The notes under the pieces were generated by a model. The model searched no databases and was not told where the DNA came from. It worked only from the letters and a program-made list of their open reading frames with translations. Both the position numbers and the translations under genes were made by a program. A stretch of 64,000 bases of DNA from Gottfriedia endophytica (GTDB taxonomy: Bacteria; Bacillota; Bacilli; Bacillales; Bacillaceae_G), in NCBI RefSeq assembly GCF_017814275.1, contig NZ_JAGIYQ010000009.1:62001-126000 (forward strand). The letters are read 5' to 3'. Shown here in pieces: positions 8,529-16,601 of the stretch; positions within the stretch are counted from its first letter, which is position 1; each line of letters opens with the position of its first letter.

Positions 8529-9764
8529 TTAAATCCCTTCTGGAAGAATTCCATCTGGGCTCACAAGTGCAATGGCATGTTCATCAGTAAAAACAAATTT
8601 CGCCATTTCCATCACACTATTTATTGTGACTTTATCAATTAAGTCAATAACTTCATCTAATGATTTATGAGATTGAAGTAAAAGTTCATTTTTTCCATTT
8701 CGACTCATTCTACTATTCGTACTTTCAAGTCCCAGCATTAAATTACCTTTAAGCTGTTCTTTACAATTTTGAAGCTCTTTTGCAGAAATACCATCAGATT
8801 TAAGCGTATGTAATGTTTGTTGAATCGTATCAAACAACTGGTTTACTTGTTGCTTTCCGGTTCCTCCATAAATAGCTACCATTCCACTATCTTGATATGC
8901 TGAGTGATAAGAGAAAACGGAATATGCAAGACCTCTTTGCTCACGAACTTCTTGGAACAATCGGCTACTCATGCTTCCGCCAAGAATATTATTTAATGTG
9001 ATTAATGAATAAATCTCTTCGTGACCAATTTCTAACCCGCGATATCCAATACATAAATGAGCTTGTTCTGTTTCTTTTTTACGAACAATTTTATCATCAA
9101 GTAAAATTGGTATTTCAATTTTTGTTTCCTTTTTCTTTCCTTCATATCCACCAAATAATTTCTCAACTTGCTGAATAAATTTTTCATCTACATTACCAGC
9201 AATTGAAATGACAGTTTGATCTGGTGTATAGAAATCTTTCATATATTGACGTAATGTATCTCCATTAAACGTACTCAATGTTTGTTCATTTCCTAAAATT
9301 GGGTATCCAATTGGATGTGAACCGTACATCGCTTTGCTTAGTAAATCATGTACTAGATCATCTGGTGTATCTTCATACATTTTAATTTCTTCATAAACAA
9401 CGTTTTTCTCTTTTTCTAGTTCTCCTTCATCAAAAGTTGAATTAAAGAACATATCACCTAATATTTCAAGTGCGTAAGTAGCATGTGTATCTAAAACTTT
9501 TGCATAATAGCAAGTATATTCTTTTGAAGTAAAAGCGTTAACTTGGCCACCGATTGAATCGAAGCTTTCTGCTATTTCTTTTGCAGATTTAGTAGTTGTC
9601 CCTTTAAAAAACATATGTTCTAAAAAATGTGAAACTCCATTTAATTCTGGTGTTTCATTATTTGAACCTGTTTTAACCCAAATACCTATGGCAACTGATC
9701 GAACTGTAGGTATATTTTCTAGTACAATCCTAACGCCATTCTTACATTTTTGTCTAACGATCAT
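8529..9764 (-). CDS. mlpA: M16 family zinc peptidase (MlpA/YmxG)
   Basis: Processing-peptidase-like insulinase family protein of 411 residues. The inverted zinc motif HFLEH is at 46-50, with a downstream conserved glutamate in YEEIKMYED near 125. It has an N-terminal peptidase half and a C-terminal M16 half with GYRGLEIGHE near 244. No signal peptide is visible. The B. subtilis orthologue is reported to influence extracellular protease regulation; here I claim only the peptidase family. The ATG start has CTAGGAGG upstream, and a candidate sigma-A promoter lies at 9791-9818. Confidence 0.88.
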   Translation of the reverse strand: MIVRQKCKNGVRIVLENIPTVRSVAIGIWVKTGSNNETPELNGVSHFLEHMFFKGTTTKSAKEIAESFDSIGGQVNAFTSKEYTCYYAKVLDTHATYALEILGDMFFNSTFDEGELEKEKNVVYEEIKMYEDTPDDLVHDLLSKAMYGSHPIGYPILGNEQTLSTFNGDTLRQYMKDFYTPDQTVISIAGNVDEKFIQQVEKLFGGYEGKKKETKIEIPILLDDKIVRKKETEQAHLCIGYRGLEIGHEEIYSLITLNNILGGSMSSRLFQEVREQRGLAYSVFSYHSAYQDSGMVAIYGGTGKQQVNQLFDTIQQTLHTLKSDGISAKELQNCKEQLKGNLMLGLESTNSRMSRNGKNELLLQSHKSLDEVIDLIDKVTINSVMEMAKFVFTDEHAIALVSPDGILPEGI

Positions 9765-9790
9765 AAAGTGCCTCCTAGTGTATGTTGAAC

Positions 9791-9818
9791 TCTATAAAAA
9801 ATATAGCTTATTGTTCAA
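9791..9818 (-). promoter_or_regulatory. Candidate sigma-A promoter for mlpA
   Basis: On the minus strand TTGAAC (9818-9813) and TATAGA (9796-9791) are 16 bases apart, about 27 bases upstream of the mlpA ATG. This is short for a leader but consistent with an unregulated promoter. Confidence 0.45.
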
Positions 9819-9847
9819 TATTAAAGCATGTTGATATGAATCTTTTT

Positions 9848-9880
9848 TGAAACGTTTTCAACTTTAAAAGTTGCGTTTCA
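9848..9880. other. Inverted repeat between ylxY and mlpA
   Basis: TGAAACG / CGTTTCA with an inner CAACTT / AAGTTG pair. The T-run lies on the side opposite to ylxY transcription, so it is not a normal ylxY terminator. It may be an operator or an mRNA structure. Confidence 0.4.
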
Positions 9881-9935
9881 TGATGTTCACTATTCATCTT
9901 AACAAAGCTAGCAAATATTGTCATTTATTTTTCAA

Positions 9936-10889
9936 TTACTCTCTGTTTTCACTTAACAAAGTTGATATATTAACCACTTTTCTACCGGTTTTTTCTATTT
10001 TAGTTAATAATTCATCTAAAGAATCCGAAGTTGGAGATGTTGGATGCATTAACACAATTGTACCATTCTCTAATTTTTTCATTACACGATTAATTAGGAT
10101 CTCTCTAGAAGGTCGTTGCCAATCAATCGTATCCGCTGTCCACATGATTGTTCCCAATCCTAATCGTGCTGCTTCCTTTATCACATCATCTCGATAGCTT
10201 CCACTCGGTGGTGCAAACCATTTTACTTTTTCTTTTGTAGTCGCTTCAATAATTGAGTTTGTTTTGATCAATTGTAAATTGATTGCTTGAGTTGTCAAAT
10301 TAGCCATATCAGGATGTGAATAAGAATGATTTCCAATTTCTTGATTTGCATGCTTTATTAATTGGGCAAGTGTTGGATTATCCTTTACCCAGCGTCCTTC
10401 TAAGAAAAAGGTTGCTCCCGCATGATGTTTTTTTAAAACTTCGAGCATCTTTGGTAAGTATTCATTTCCCCATGCTACATTTATTGTAAATGCTACCATT
10501 TTTTTATCTGAAACCCCTCTATAAACTGGGGTAGGAGGTAAGTCACTTAAATGTACTTTTGGCGGAACTTGCTTAAATACTAGTTTATCTTTATTAAACT
10601 TACCGGAATCTTTCATCTTATTATAGGATGCTTTTATATCAACTTTTAAGCCATTGTATCCTGGTATAGCTTTCCAAACACTATCAATATGAGCATCTTT
10701 TGGCGCCACTTCGTATTTTGGTGCCTCTTTTTCAATTGTTTTTATTAATTCGTTTGAACTTCCATTAGTTTCAATCGATACAGAGGCTAGAGTCTCAGTA
10801 AAACGATTGGTATATTTGTTATTCACTACAAATACAATGATAAAAAATGATACAAAAACTGCCCACATTTTTAAATGAGTTTTCACCAT
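9936..10889 (-). CDS. ylxY: Polysaccharide deacetylase-like protein YlxY
   Basis: A 317-residue NodB-fold protein, probably anchored outside the membrane by an uncleaved N-terminal segment (about residues 6-22). The canonical TFDDGP metal motif is replaced by TINVAWG, while HSYSHPD near residue 190 remains. The two metal-binding aspartates are therefore missing and deacetylase activity is doubtful; I recall the same change in B. subtilis YlxY. I place the start at ATG 10889, with AGGAGG nine bases upstream. The open frame upstream of it runs into a terminator hairpin. It lies between pnp and mlpA as in B. subtilis. Confidence 0.85.
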   Translation of the reverse strand: MVKTHLKMWAVFVSFFIIVFVVNNKYTNRFTETLASVSIETNGSSNELIKTIEKEAPKYEVAPKDAHIDSVWKAIPGYNGLKVDIKASYNKMKDSGKFNKDKLVFKQVPPKVHLSDLPPTPVYRGVSDKKMVAFTINVAWGNEYLPKMLEVLKKHHAGATFFLEGRWVKDNPTLAQLIKHANQEIGNHSYSHPDMANLTTQAINLQLIKTNSIIEATTKEKVKWFAPPSGSYRDDVIKEAARLGLGTIMWTADTIDWQRPSREILINRVMKKLENGTIVLMHPTSPTSDSLDELLTKIEKTGRKVVNISTLLSENRE

Positions 10890-10970
10890 TTGAGCCAACC
10901 TCCTAATAGAAGGAATATGTAAGATTGTAAATAAATAGAACAAGCTATTAAATTTAGTGTAACCAAAAAA

Positions 10971-11011
10971 AGTGTCATGCACTCTTAGGAAATCCTAAAG
11001 TACATGACACT
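10971..11011. terminator. Bidirectional-looking terminator between pnp and ylxY
   Basis: AGTGTCATG / CATGACACT with an inner TTAGGA / TCCTAA stem. T-runs are present on both sides, so it can terminate minus-strand transcription from pnp. It lies upstream of the ylxY ribosome site. Confidence 0.85.
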
Positions 11012-11040
11012 TTTTTATTAATTTTTATTTTACAGTTGTG

Positions 11041-11188
11041 AGCAAGTCGATTCCGCTTTTTCGTTCTGTCTAGCTTCATGAACTAGCTCTTCGGTCGTTT
11101 CATAAATACTAAGTGAAGGGAAAACCACCCTTCTCTTAGTATTTACTCCAACGCCTTTCAGAGCTAAGCGAGTTCATTACGCTTTTCG
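11041..11188. repeat. Second type of palindromic intergenic repeat (single copy here)
   Basis: Between the pnp stop and its terminator lies a structured segment with CCGCTTTTTCG and TGTCTAGCTTCATGAACTAGCTC on one side and GAGCTAAGCGAGTTCATTACGC on the other. In the centre is an AATACTAAG...CTTAGTATT hairpin. The layout (TGTCTAGCT ... CGCTTTTCGTT) resembles a dispersed Bacillaceae repeat, but only one copy is in the window, so the family assignment is from memory. Confidence 0.5.
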
Positions 11189-13300
11189 TTATTCTCCAGC
11201 TTTCTCTTTTTGCTCTTTTAATACTGCTTTACGAGAAAGGTTTACTCTACCTTGTTTATCGATTTCAGTAACTTTTACTAGGAATTCGTCACCTAATGCA
11301 ATAACATCTTCCACTTTATTTACACGTTCTTCTGCAAGTTCTGAAATGTGTACTAATCCGTCTTTGCCAGGGAAAATTTCAACGAATGCACCGAATTTTT
11401 CGATACGTTTTACTTTACCCATGTATAGTTCTCCAACTACTACTTCACGAACTAGGTCTTCAATGATTTGTTTTGCTTTGTCATTCATATCTTGGTCCAC
11501 TGAAGAAATGAAAACTGTACCATCTTGTTCGATGTCAATTTTAACGCCAGTTTCTTCAATAATCTTATTAATTTGTTTTCCGCCAGGTCCAATAACATCT
11601 TTAATTTTTTCTGGGTTAATTGTCATCATTAAGATTTTTGGAGCAAATTCAGATAAAGCTTTACGTGGTTTACTTAACGTCGCAAGCATTGAATCTAAAA
11701 TTTGCATACGGCCAATTTTCGCTTGTTCAAGAGCTTCTTTTAAGATATCACGAGAAAGACCATCAATTTTAATATCCATCTGAAGTGCAGTAACACCCTT
11801 AGCCGTACCTGCAACTTTAAAGTCCATATCTCCTAAATGATCTTCCATACCTTGAATATCTGTTAACACTGAGTAATGTTCACCAGATTTAATTAACCCC
11901 ATTGCAATACCAGCCACTGGTGCTTTAATTGGCACACCTGCGTCCATCATTGCCAGAGTACTAGCACAAATACTTGCTTGAGAAGTTGAACCGTTAGATT
12001 CTAATACTTCAGAAACAAGGCGGATTGTGTAAGGGAAATCTTTTTGATCTGGAAGACTTGGTTCAAGTGCACGCTCACCTAATGCTCCATGACCGATTTC
12101 TCTTCGACCTGGTCCACGCATTGGTCCAGTTTCACCAACACTGAATAATGGGAAGTTGTAATGATGCATGAAACGTTTTGACTCTTCAATTCCTAATCCA
12201 TCTAAGATTTGAACATCACCTAGAGCTCCTAGTGTACAAATACTTAGAGCTTGAGTTTGCCCACGTGTAAATAATCCAGAACCGTGAGTACGTGGTAAAA
12301 GACCAACTTGTGAAGATAAAGGACGAATTTCTTCTAATTTTCTACCATCTGGACGTACTTTTTCAACTGTGATTAGACGGCGAACCTCTTCTTTTACAAG
12401 CATTGAAAGAATTTCTTTTACTTGTCCAAGTACTTCTTCTTCTGCTTCATTTTCTTCAAATTGTGCAATTACACGATTTTTCACTTCAGTAATCGCAGCT
12501 TCACGAGCGTGTTTTTCTTGTACTTGAATTGCTGTTTTTAAATCTGATTCGCAAAGATCACGAATTTGCTTTTCAAGATCAGCATCAACCTCATAAAGAG
12601 AAACTGCAAGTTTTTCTTTACCAACTTTAGCCACTACTTCTTCTTGGAAAGCAATTAATCGTTTAATTTCTTCATGACCAAACATAATAGCTTCTAACAT
12701 CACTTCTTCAGGTACTTCATTTGCTCCTGCTTCTACCATGTTAATAGCATCTTTTGTTCCTGCTACAGTTAAATGAATATCACTTTTTTCTGCTTGGGTA
12801 ACTGTTGGATTAATGATAAATTCTCCATCAATACGTCCAACTACAACACCAGCGATAGGACCATTGAACGGAATATCCGACACTGATAATGCTAACGAAC
12901 TACCAAACATTGCTGCCATTTCTGAAGAACAATCTTGATCAACACTCATTACAATGCTGACAACTTGTACTTCATTACGGAATCCATCTGCAAATAACGG
13001 ACGGATTGGACGATCGATTAGTCGACTCGCTAAAATTGCTTTTTCACTTGGACGGCCTTCACGCTTAATAAAGCCACCTGGTATTTTTCCTACTGCATAT
13101 AAGCGTTCTTCATAGTTAACAGTTAACGGGAAAAACCCAACTTTTTTTGGTTCTTTTGACGCTGTAACAGTTGATAAAACAACTGTATCACCGTATCTTA
13201 CTAATACCGCTCCATTTGCTTGCTTTGCTAATTGACCAATTTCAACTGTTAATGGTTGGCCAGCAAGCTCGGTGGAAAAAACATGCTTTTGTTGTTCCAT
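11189..13300 (-). CDS. pnp: Polyribonucleotide nucleotidyltransferase (PNPase)
   Basis: Phosphorolytic 3'-5' exoribonuclease of RNA turnover, a trimer in the cytoplasm. It has two RNase PH domains (about 1-220 and 310-540) flanking an alpha-helical linker. A KH domain with [15 protein letters not shown] lies near 555-570, and an S1 domain with [18 protein letters not shown] near 625-645. I place the start at the ATG at 13300 because homologues begin MEQ-KHVFS; the open frame has 11 extra codons upstream. This gives 703 residues. A promoter and a possible 12-codon leader frame lie upstream. Confidence 0.96.
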   Translation of the reverse strand: MEQQKHVFSTELAGQPLTVEIGQLAKQANGAVLVRYGDTVVLSTVTASKEPKKVGFFPLTVNYEERLYAVGKIPGGFIKREGRPSEKAILASRLIDRPIRPLFADGFRNEVQVVSIVMSVDQDCSSEMAAMFGSSLALSVSDIPFNGPIAGVVVGRIDGEFIINPTVTQAEKSDIHLTVAGTKDAINMVEAGANEVPEEVMLEAIMFGHEEIKRLIAFQEEVVAKVGKEKLAVSLYEVDADLEKQIRDLCESDLKTAIQVQEKHAREAAITEVKNRVIAQFEENEAEEEVLGQVKEILSMLVKEEVRRLITVEKVRPDGRKLEEIRPLSSQVGLLPRTHGSGLFTRGQTQALSICTLGALGDVQILDGLGIEESKRFMHHYNFPLFSVGETGPMRGPGRREIGHGALGERALEPSLPDQKDFPYTIRLVSEVLESNGSTSQASICASTLAMMDAGVPIKAPVAGIAMGLIKSGEHYSVLTDIQGMEDHLGDMDFKVAGTAKGVTALQMDIKIDGLSRDILKEALEQAKIGRMQILDSMLATLSKPRKALSEFAPKILMMTINPEKIKDVIGPGGKQINKIIEETGVKIDIEQDGTVFISSVDQDMNDKAKQIIEDLVREVVVGELYMGKVKRIEKFGAFVEIFPGKDGLVHISELAEERVNKVEDVIALGDEFLVKVTEIDKQGRVNLSRKAVLKEQKEKAGE

Positions 13301-13329
13301 ATGGTATAAATACCCCTCTCTATTGCTAT

Positions 13330-13368
13330 TCAATTATGTAAAAAATTTATATGTAAAATTAAACTCAT
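13330..13368 (-). other. Possible leader peptide frame upstream of pnp
   Basis: An ATG-initiated 12-codon frame ([12 protein letters not shown]) follows AGGAGATAATAGAAGAT and ends about 30 bases before the pnp start. It has a plausible ribosome site, but it is so short that chance is a real alternative. Confidence 0.3.
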
Positions 13369-13409
13369 ATCTTCTATTATCTCCTATGTTAGTAAAAGAA
13401 ATCAACTAA

Positions 13410-13438
13410 CTTATAGATAATTAATGTTTTATTTACAA
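13410..13438 (-). promoter_or_regulatory. Candidate sigma-A promoter for pnp
   Basis: TTGTAA (13438-13433), 17-base spacer, TATAAG (13415-13410) on the minus strand, immediately after the rpsO terminator. It leaves a leader of roughly 100 bases for pnp. Confidence 0.55.
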
Positions 13439-13440
13439 GA

Positions 13441-13464
13441 AAAAGCGGGAAATATCCCGCTTTT
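13441..13464 (-). terminator. Terminator after rpsO
   Basis: Perfect AAAAGCGGGA / TCCCGCTTTT stem followed by a T-rich tail on the minus strand, about 30 bases past rpsO. It separates rpsO from pnp. Confidence 0.85.
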
Positions 13465-13493
13465 CTAATTGGTCATTGTATTTAATATTAAAA

Positions 13494-13763
13494 TTAGCGA
13501 CGTAAACCAAGTTTTGTGATTAATTCACGGTAACGAGTAATGTCTTTGTTACGTAAGTAGTTAAGTAAGTTACGACGTTTACCAACCATTTTTAATAGAC
13601 CACGACGAGAATGGTGATCTTTTTTGTGAACACGTAAGTGATCGTTTAAAGTGTTGATTTCGTGAGTTAAAACAGCGATTTGAACTTCTGGAGAACCAGT
13701 ATCGTTTGCATGTGTTTTGTACTCGTTAATGATTTCGTTTTTACGTTCTTGAGAAATTGCCAT
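13494..13763 (-). CDS. rpsO: 30S ribosomal protein S15
   Basis: 89-residue primary 16S rRNA-binding protein of the small-subunit platform. The whole sequence is typical, including TGSPEVQIA near 21-29 and the [12 protein letters not shown] rRNA-contact segment near 45-56. The ATG has GAGGTGAAAAAAC upstream. It has its own promoter and terminator, with a 90-base leader that could be an S15-binding regulatory element, as S15 represses its own synthesis in other bacteria. Confidence 0.98.
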   Translation of the reverse strand: MAISQERKNEIINEYKTHANDTGSPEVQIAVLTHEINTLNDHLRVHKKDHHSRRGLLKMVGKRRNLLNYLRNKDITRYRELITKLGLRR

Positions 13764-13859
13764 GTTTTTTCACCTCATAATATTTTTCTTGAACACCTAT
13801 TACCGAGCAATCGTTGGTGAATCGAAGAGCCAAGCAATGGTTTTTCAAATACGTACTTT

Positions 13860-13888
13860 AGTTTACTATGTTTCGTAACGAATTTCAA
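13860..13888 (-). promoter_or_regulatory. Candidate sigma-A promoter for rpsO
   Basis: TTGAAA (13888-13883), 17-base spacer, TAAACT (13865-13860) on the minus strand. The -35 box overlaps the ribF stop codon. The leader that follows contains two similar blocks, ATTGCTTGGC and ATTGCTCGGT, that could form alternative pairings. Confidence 0.5.
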
Positions 13889-14838
13889 GTCAATGAATTA
13901 GACTTTGAGAAATAATTTTTAACTGTTTCACGATCCTCATTTAATTGAGCTACTAATTCATCGATTGAATTAAATTTTTTCTCATCTCGAATTCGTGCAT
14001 AGCAATAAAGAATAAATTCTTTACCATAAATATCTTCATTGAAGTCAAAAATGTTAACTTCAATTGTTTGTTTTTGGAACTCTGTATAAAAAGTAGGTTT
14101 ATATCCTATGTTACACATACCCGTATACATTTCACCATTAACTTCACATTTTACAGCATAAACTCCCACGGTTGGAAGTGCATAAGGAATTGCTACAGCA
14201 ATGTTTGCAGTAGGAAAGCCTATTGTGCGTCCTCGTTTATCACCATCTACAACGATTCCTTTTATTTGATAATTACGTCCAAGCAATGAAGTAACTTCTT
14301 CCATTTGACCATCTCTAATTGCTTGACGAATTCTTGTTGAACTAACTTTTTCATTTTCAAATTCAAATTTATTCACAACAGTTATGTCAAAAGCATTTCT
14401 TGAATGAAATGGTAATGTTTCCATTGTCCCTTTTCCGTATTTCCCAAAAGAGAAATCAAATCCGGCAACTACATGTTGTACATTTAATCCAATAAGATAA
14501 TTGTCAACAAACTCCTGTGGTAATAAATTTGCAAAAGCCTCATTAAATTCAACGATATAGAGTAAATCAATTCCTAAGTCTGCAACTAGTTTTACTTTTT
14601 CATCTGTCGGTGTTAAGTAAGAAATTGTTTCTTCTCTATTTCCTAATATAGTAGAAGGATGTGGATCAAATGTCATTACAGCACTTTTATACCCATTTTC
14701 ATCTGCTATCTTTTTTGCTGTCATAATCACCTGTTGGTGACCTTTATGAACTCCATCAAAAAAGCCCAATGCCATAACCGTATTAGGACATGTTTTTGCA
14801 TCAATTGAATGAGGATGGGTGATAGTAATAATTTCCAA
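13885..14838 (-). CDS. ribF: Bifunctional riboflavin kinase / FAD synthetase
   Basis: Makes FMN from riboflavin and FAD from FMN. The N-terminal adenylyltransferase has GFFDGVHKGHQ near 26-36 and TFDPHPS near 56-62. The C-terminal kinase has GRTIGFPTANI near 202-212. Length is 317 residues. The start is TTG, with AAGGTGATG just upstream; the nearby ATG is out of frame. It is called ribC in B. subtilis. It lies between truB and rpsO, as usual, with repeat copy 2 inserted upstream. Confidence 0.95.
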   Translation of the reverse strand: MEIITITHPHSIDAKTCPNTVMALGFFDGVHKGHQQVIMTAKKIADENGYKSAVMTFDPHPSTILGNREETISYLTPTDEKVKLVADLGIDLLYIVEFNEAFANLLPQEFVDNYLIGLNVQHVVAGFDFSFGKYGKGTMETLPFHSRNAFDITVVNKFEFENEKVSSTRIRQAIRDGQMEEVTSLLGRNYQIKGIVVDGDKRGRTIGFPTANIAVAIPYALPTVGVYAVKCEVNGEMYTGMCNIGYKPTFYTEFQKQTIEVNIFDFNEDIYGKEFILYCYARIRDEKKFNSIDELVAQLNEDRETVKNYFSKSNSLT

Positions 14839-14950
14839 TTTTTCATCACCTTTTCTAAATCTTATCTTCTACAACATTATAGAGCAAAAAACAAAATTAA
14901 TGTAGTATTTTCTATTGGCCTGTTAACTTTGTTGCTATTTAGTATGCGTT

Positions 14951-15084
14951 AGTTGATTACAACTCCAGGATGCTCGCTTTCCTTGGGGCGTGAGCTGAGC
15001 CTCCTCGTCGCTTACGCTCCTGCGGGGTCTCAGTCTTCCCGCATTTCCCACAGGAGTCGAGCATCCTTCCGTTGTAATCAACTT
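14951..15084 (+). repeat. GC-rich palindromic intergenic repeat, copy 2
   Basis: About 134 bp, nearly identical to copy 1, in the truB-ribF gap and in the same orientation. Similarity to the other copies continues outward on both sides (left AACTTTGTTGCTATTTA, right AAAAGCATCAATCTTTAAAA). It may run from a GGCC at 14917 to an AGCC ending at 15149, where the flanks TTTCTATT and TTTTTATT differ by one base. The far end lies three bases past the truB stop. Confidence 0.9.
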
Positions 15085-15152
15085 CTGTCTCTAAAGTTAC
15101 AAAACCTAAAAGCATCAATCTTTAAAAGAAAGTGCAAAGAAAAAGAGCCTTT

Positions 15153-16064
15153 TTATTTGTTATGAAATACTCTAGTAGGCTTAATTAATTGGTCATTTTT
15201 GGGGTTAACCGAATATACCGCAATTATTTTCGAATTACTATTTTTGACAGTAGCATATTCGCCTTCTTTGAGACCTATTTCATTTCTAAACATTCCACCA
15301 TTGAAGACCTTTGTCTCATCTTCTTCGTTTACAGTTATACTTGGATAATCATCTAACGCTTCTTCAATCGTCATGAAGGCTTCGTTTAATAAATCAGCGT
15401 TTATCATTTCCTCAAGTTGTTCAAATGTTACACAATCCTCGATTGTAAATGAACCAGCTTTTGTTCTAGTCAAGTAAGACATATGAGCAGGATATCCAAG
15501 CATTTCACCAATTTGAACTGCTAATGTTCTTACATATGTTCCTTTACTACAAAATACTTCAAATGAAAAAGAAACTTCTTCGCCTTCAAATTCAAGTTGA
15601 TCATCTAATAAATTAAGATGATAAATTTCAACTTCACGTGTGGGTCTTTCAACTTCTATACCCGCTCTAGCATATTCATATAGTTTTTTTCCATTTACTT
15701 TTACAGCTGAATACATCGGAGGAGTTTGCCTAATGGTGCCAGTAAGTTTTTGAAATATAGTTAGAATTTCATCACGAGTGATTACTCGGTCAACATTTTT
15801 CTTTTCTACTACTTCACCATGAGCATCTTCAGTAGTTGTTGAATAGCCAAGAGTTACTTTCCCTATGTATTTTTTTCGATCATCTGTTAAGTATGGAATT
15901 AGCTTTGTTGCCTCACCAACGCAAATTGGAAGTACTCCAGTTACTTCAGGATCAAGTGTACCCGTATGACCAACTTTTCTTGTTTTTAGTAGTTTTCTTA
16001 CTTTATACACACAGTCATGCGAAGTAAGACCTGCTGGTTTATTTAAAGGTATTACACCGTTCAT
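15153..16064 (-). CDS. truB: tRNA pseudouridine-55 synthase
   Basis: Isomerises U55 in the T-loop of tRNAs. The catalytic aspartate is in HTGTLDPEVTGVLP near residue 38, followed by a KKYIGKVTLG segment and, near 175, the KGTYVRTLA motif. A small C-terminal PUA-like part follows. I use the ATG at 16064 (303 residues): the upstream GTG reported by a simple frame search is part of the AGGTGAG ribosome site. It follows rbfA after a terminator-like hairpin and precedes ribF. Confidence 0.95.
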   Translation of the reverse strand: MNGVIPLNKPAGLTSHDCVYKVRKLLKTRKVGHTGTLDPEVTGVLPICVGEATKLIPYLTDDRKKYIGKVTLGYSTTTEDAHGEVVEKKNVDRVITRDEILTIFQKLTGTIRQTPPMYSAVKVNGKKLYEYARAGIEVERPTREVEIYHLNLLDDQLEFEGEEVSFSFEVFCSKGTYVRTLAVQIGEMLGYPAHMSYLTRTKAGSFTIEDCVTFEQLEEMINADLLNEAFMTIEEALDDYPSITVNEEDETKVFNGGMFRNEIGLKEGEYATVKNSNSKIIAVYSVNPKNDQLIKPTRVFHNK

Positions 16065-16109
16065 TTTGCTCACCTAACTTTTAAAAATTTTATCAACTAT
16101 TTGTGAATA

Positions 16110-16142
16110 AAAATGGATAGACGCTTGCCGCCTATCCATTTT
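16110..16142 (-). terminator. Terminator between rbfA and truB
   Basis: AAAATGGATAG / CTATCCATTTT stem with a GC-rich loop, followed by TTATTC on the minus strand. It lies about 16 bases past the rbfA stop and may attenuate or end the nusA-infB transcript before truB. Confidence 0.75.
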
Positions 16143-16157
16143 CTAATTATTCTTTTA

Positions 16158-16505
16158 TTATTTATCTTCATTATTAATTTGAGTAAGGATCGTTTCGATA
16201 CGGTGTCCGTAATCGATTGATTCATCAAACTCAAAAATTAATTCCGGTGTTTTACGCAAACGGATTCTTTGGCCGATTTCTGATCTAATAAAGCCTTTAG
16301 CTTTTGCTAGACCTCTTAATGTGTTCTGTCTTTGTTCTTCATCACCTAACACAGAAATATAAACCTTTGCTTGTTGTAAATCACCACTTACTTCAACGTC
16401 AGTGACTGTAACAAAACCGATTCTTGGGTCCTTAATTTTACGGCCAATTATTTCACCAAGTTCTTTTTTCATTTGTTCACCAACACGGTGTGCTCTAACT
16501 TTCAT
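16158..16505 (-). CDS. rbfA: 30S ribosome-binding factor A
   Basis: Single KH-like domain assembly factor (115 residues) that binds the immature 30S subunit near helix 1 of 16S rRNA. The sequence is typical throughout: [32 protein letters not shown] near 26-41, and [14 protein letters not shown] near the end. The ATG has TTGAGGTGAAATC upstream. In B. subtilis ylxP lies between infB and rbfA; here only 96 non-coding bases remain. Confidence 0.96.
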   Translation of the reverse strand: MKVRAHRVGEQMKKELGEIIGRKIKDPRIGFVTVTDVEVSGDLQQAKVYISVLGDEEQRQNTLRGLAKAKGFIRSEIGQRIRLRKTPELIFEFDESIDYGHRIETILTQINNEDK

Positions 16506-16601
16506 GATTTCACCTCAACTTACAGAGAAAAACTATAGTACTTTCATAAGTAGTTTAACTAAAGTGTCTTCATTTTATGAAGTACATGTTTTGGCATATT
16601 A

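Noticed and set aside
14953-15165. 70-residue plus-strand open frame across repeat copy 2
   Set aside because: Same reason: repeat-derived, no ribosome site, overlaps the end of truB.
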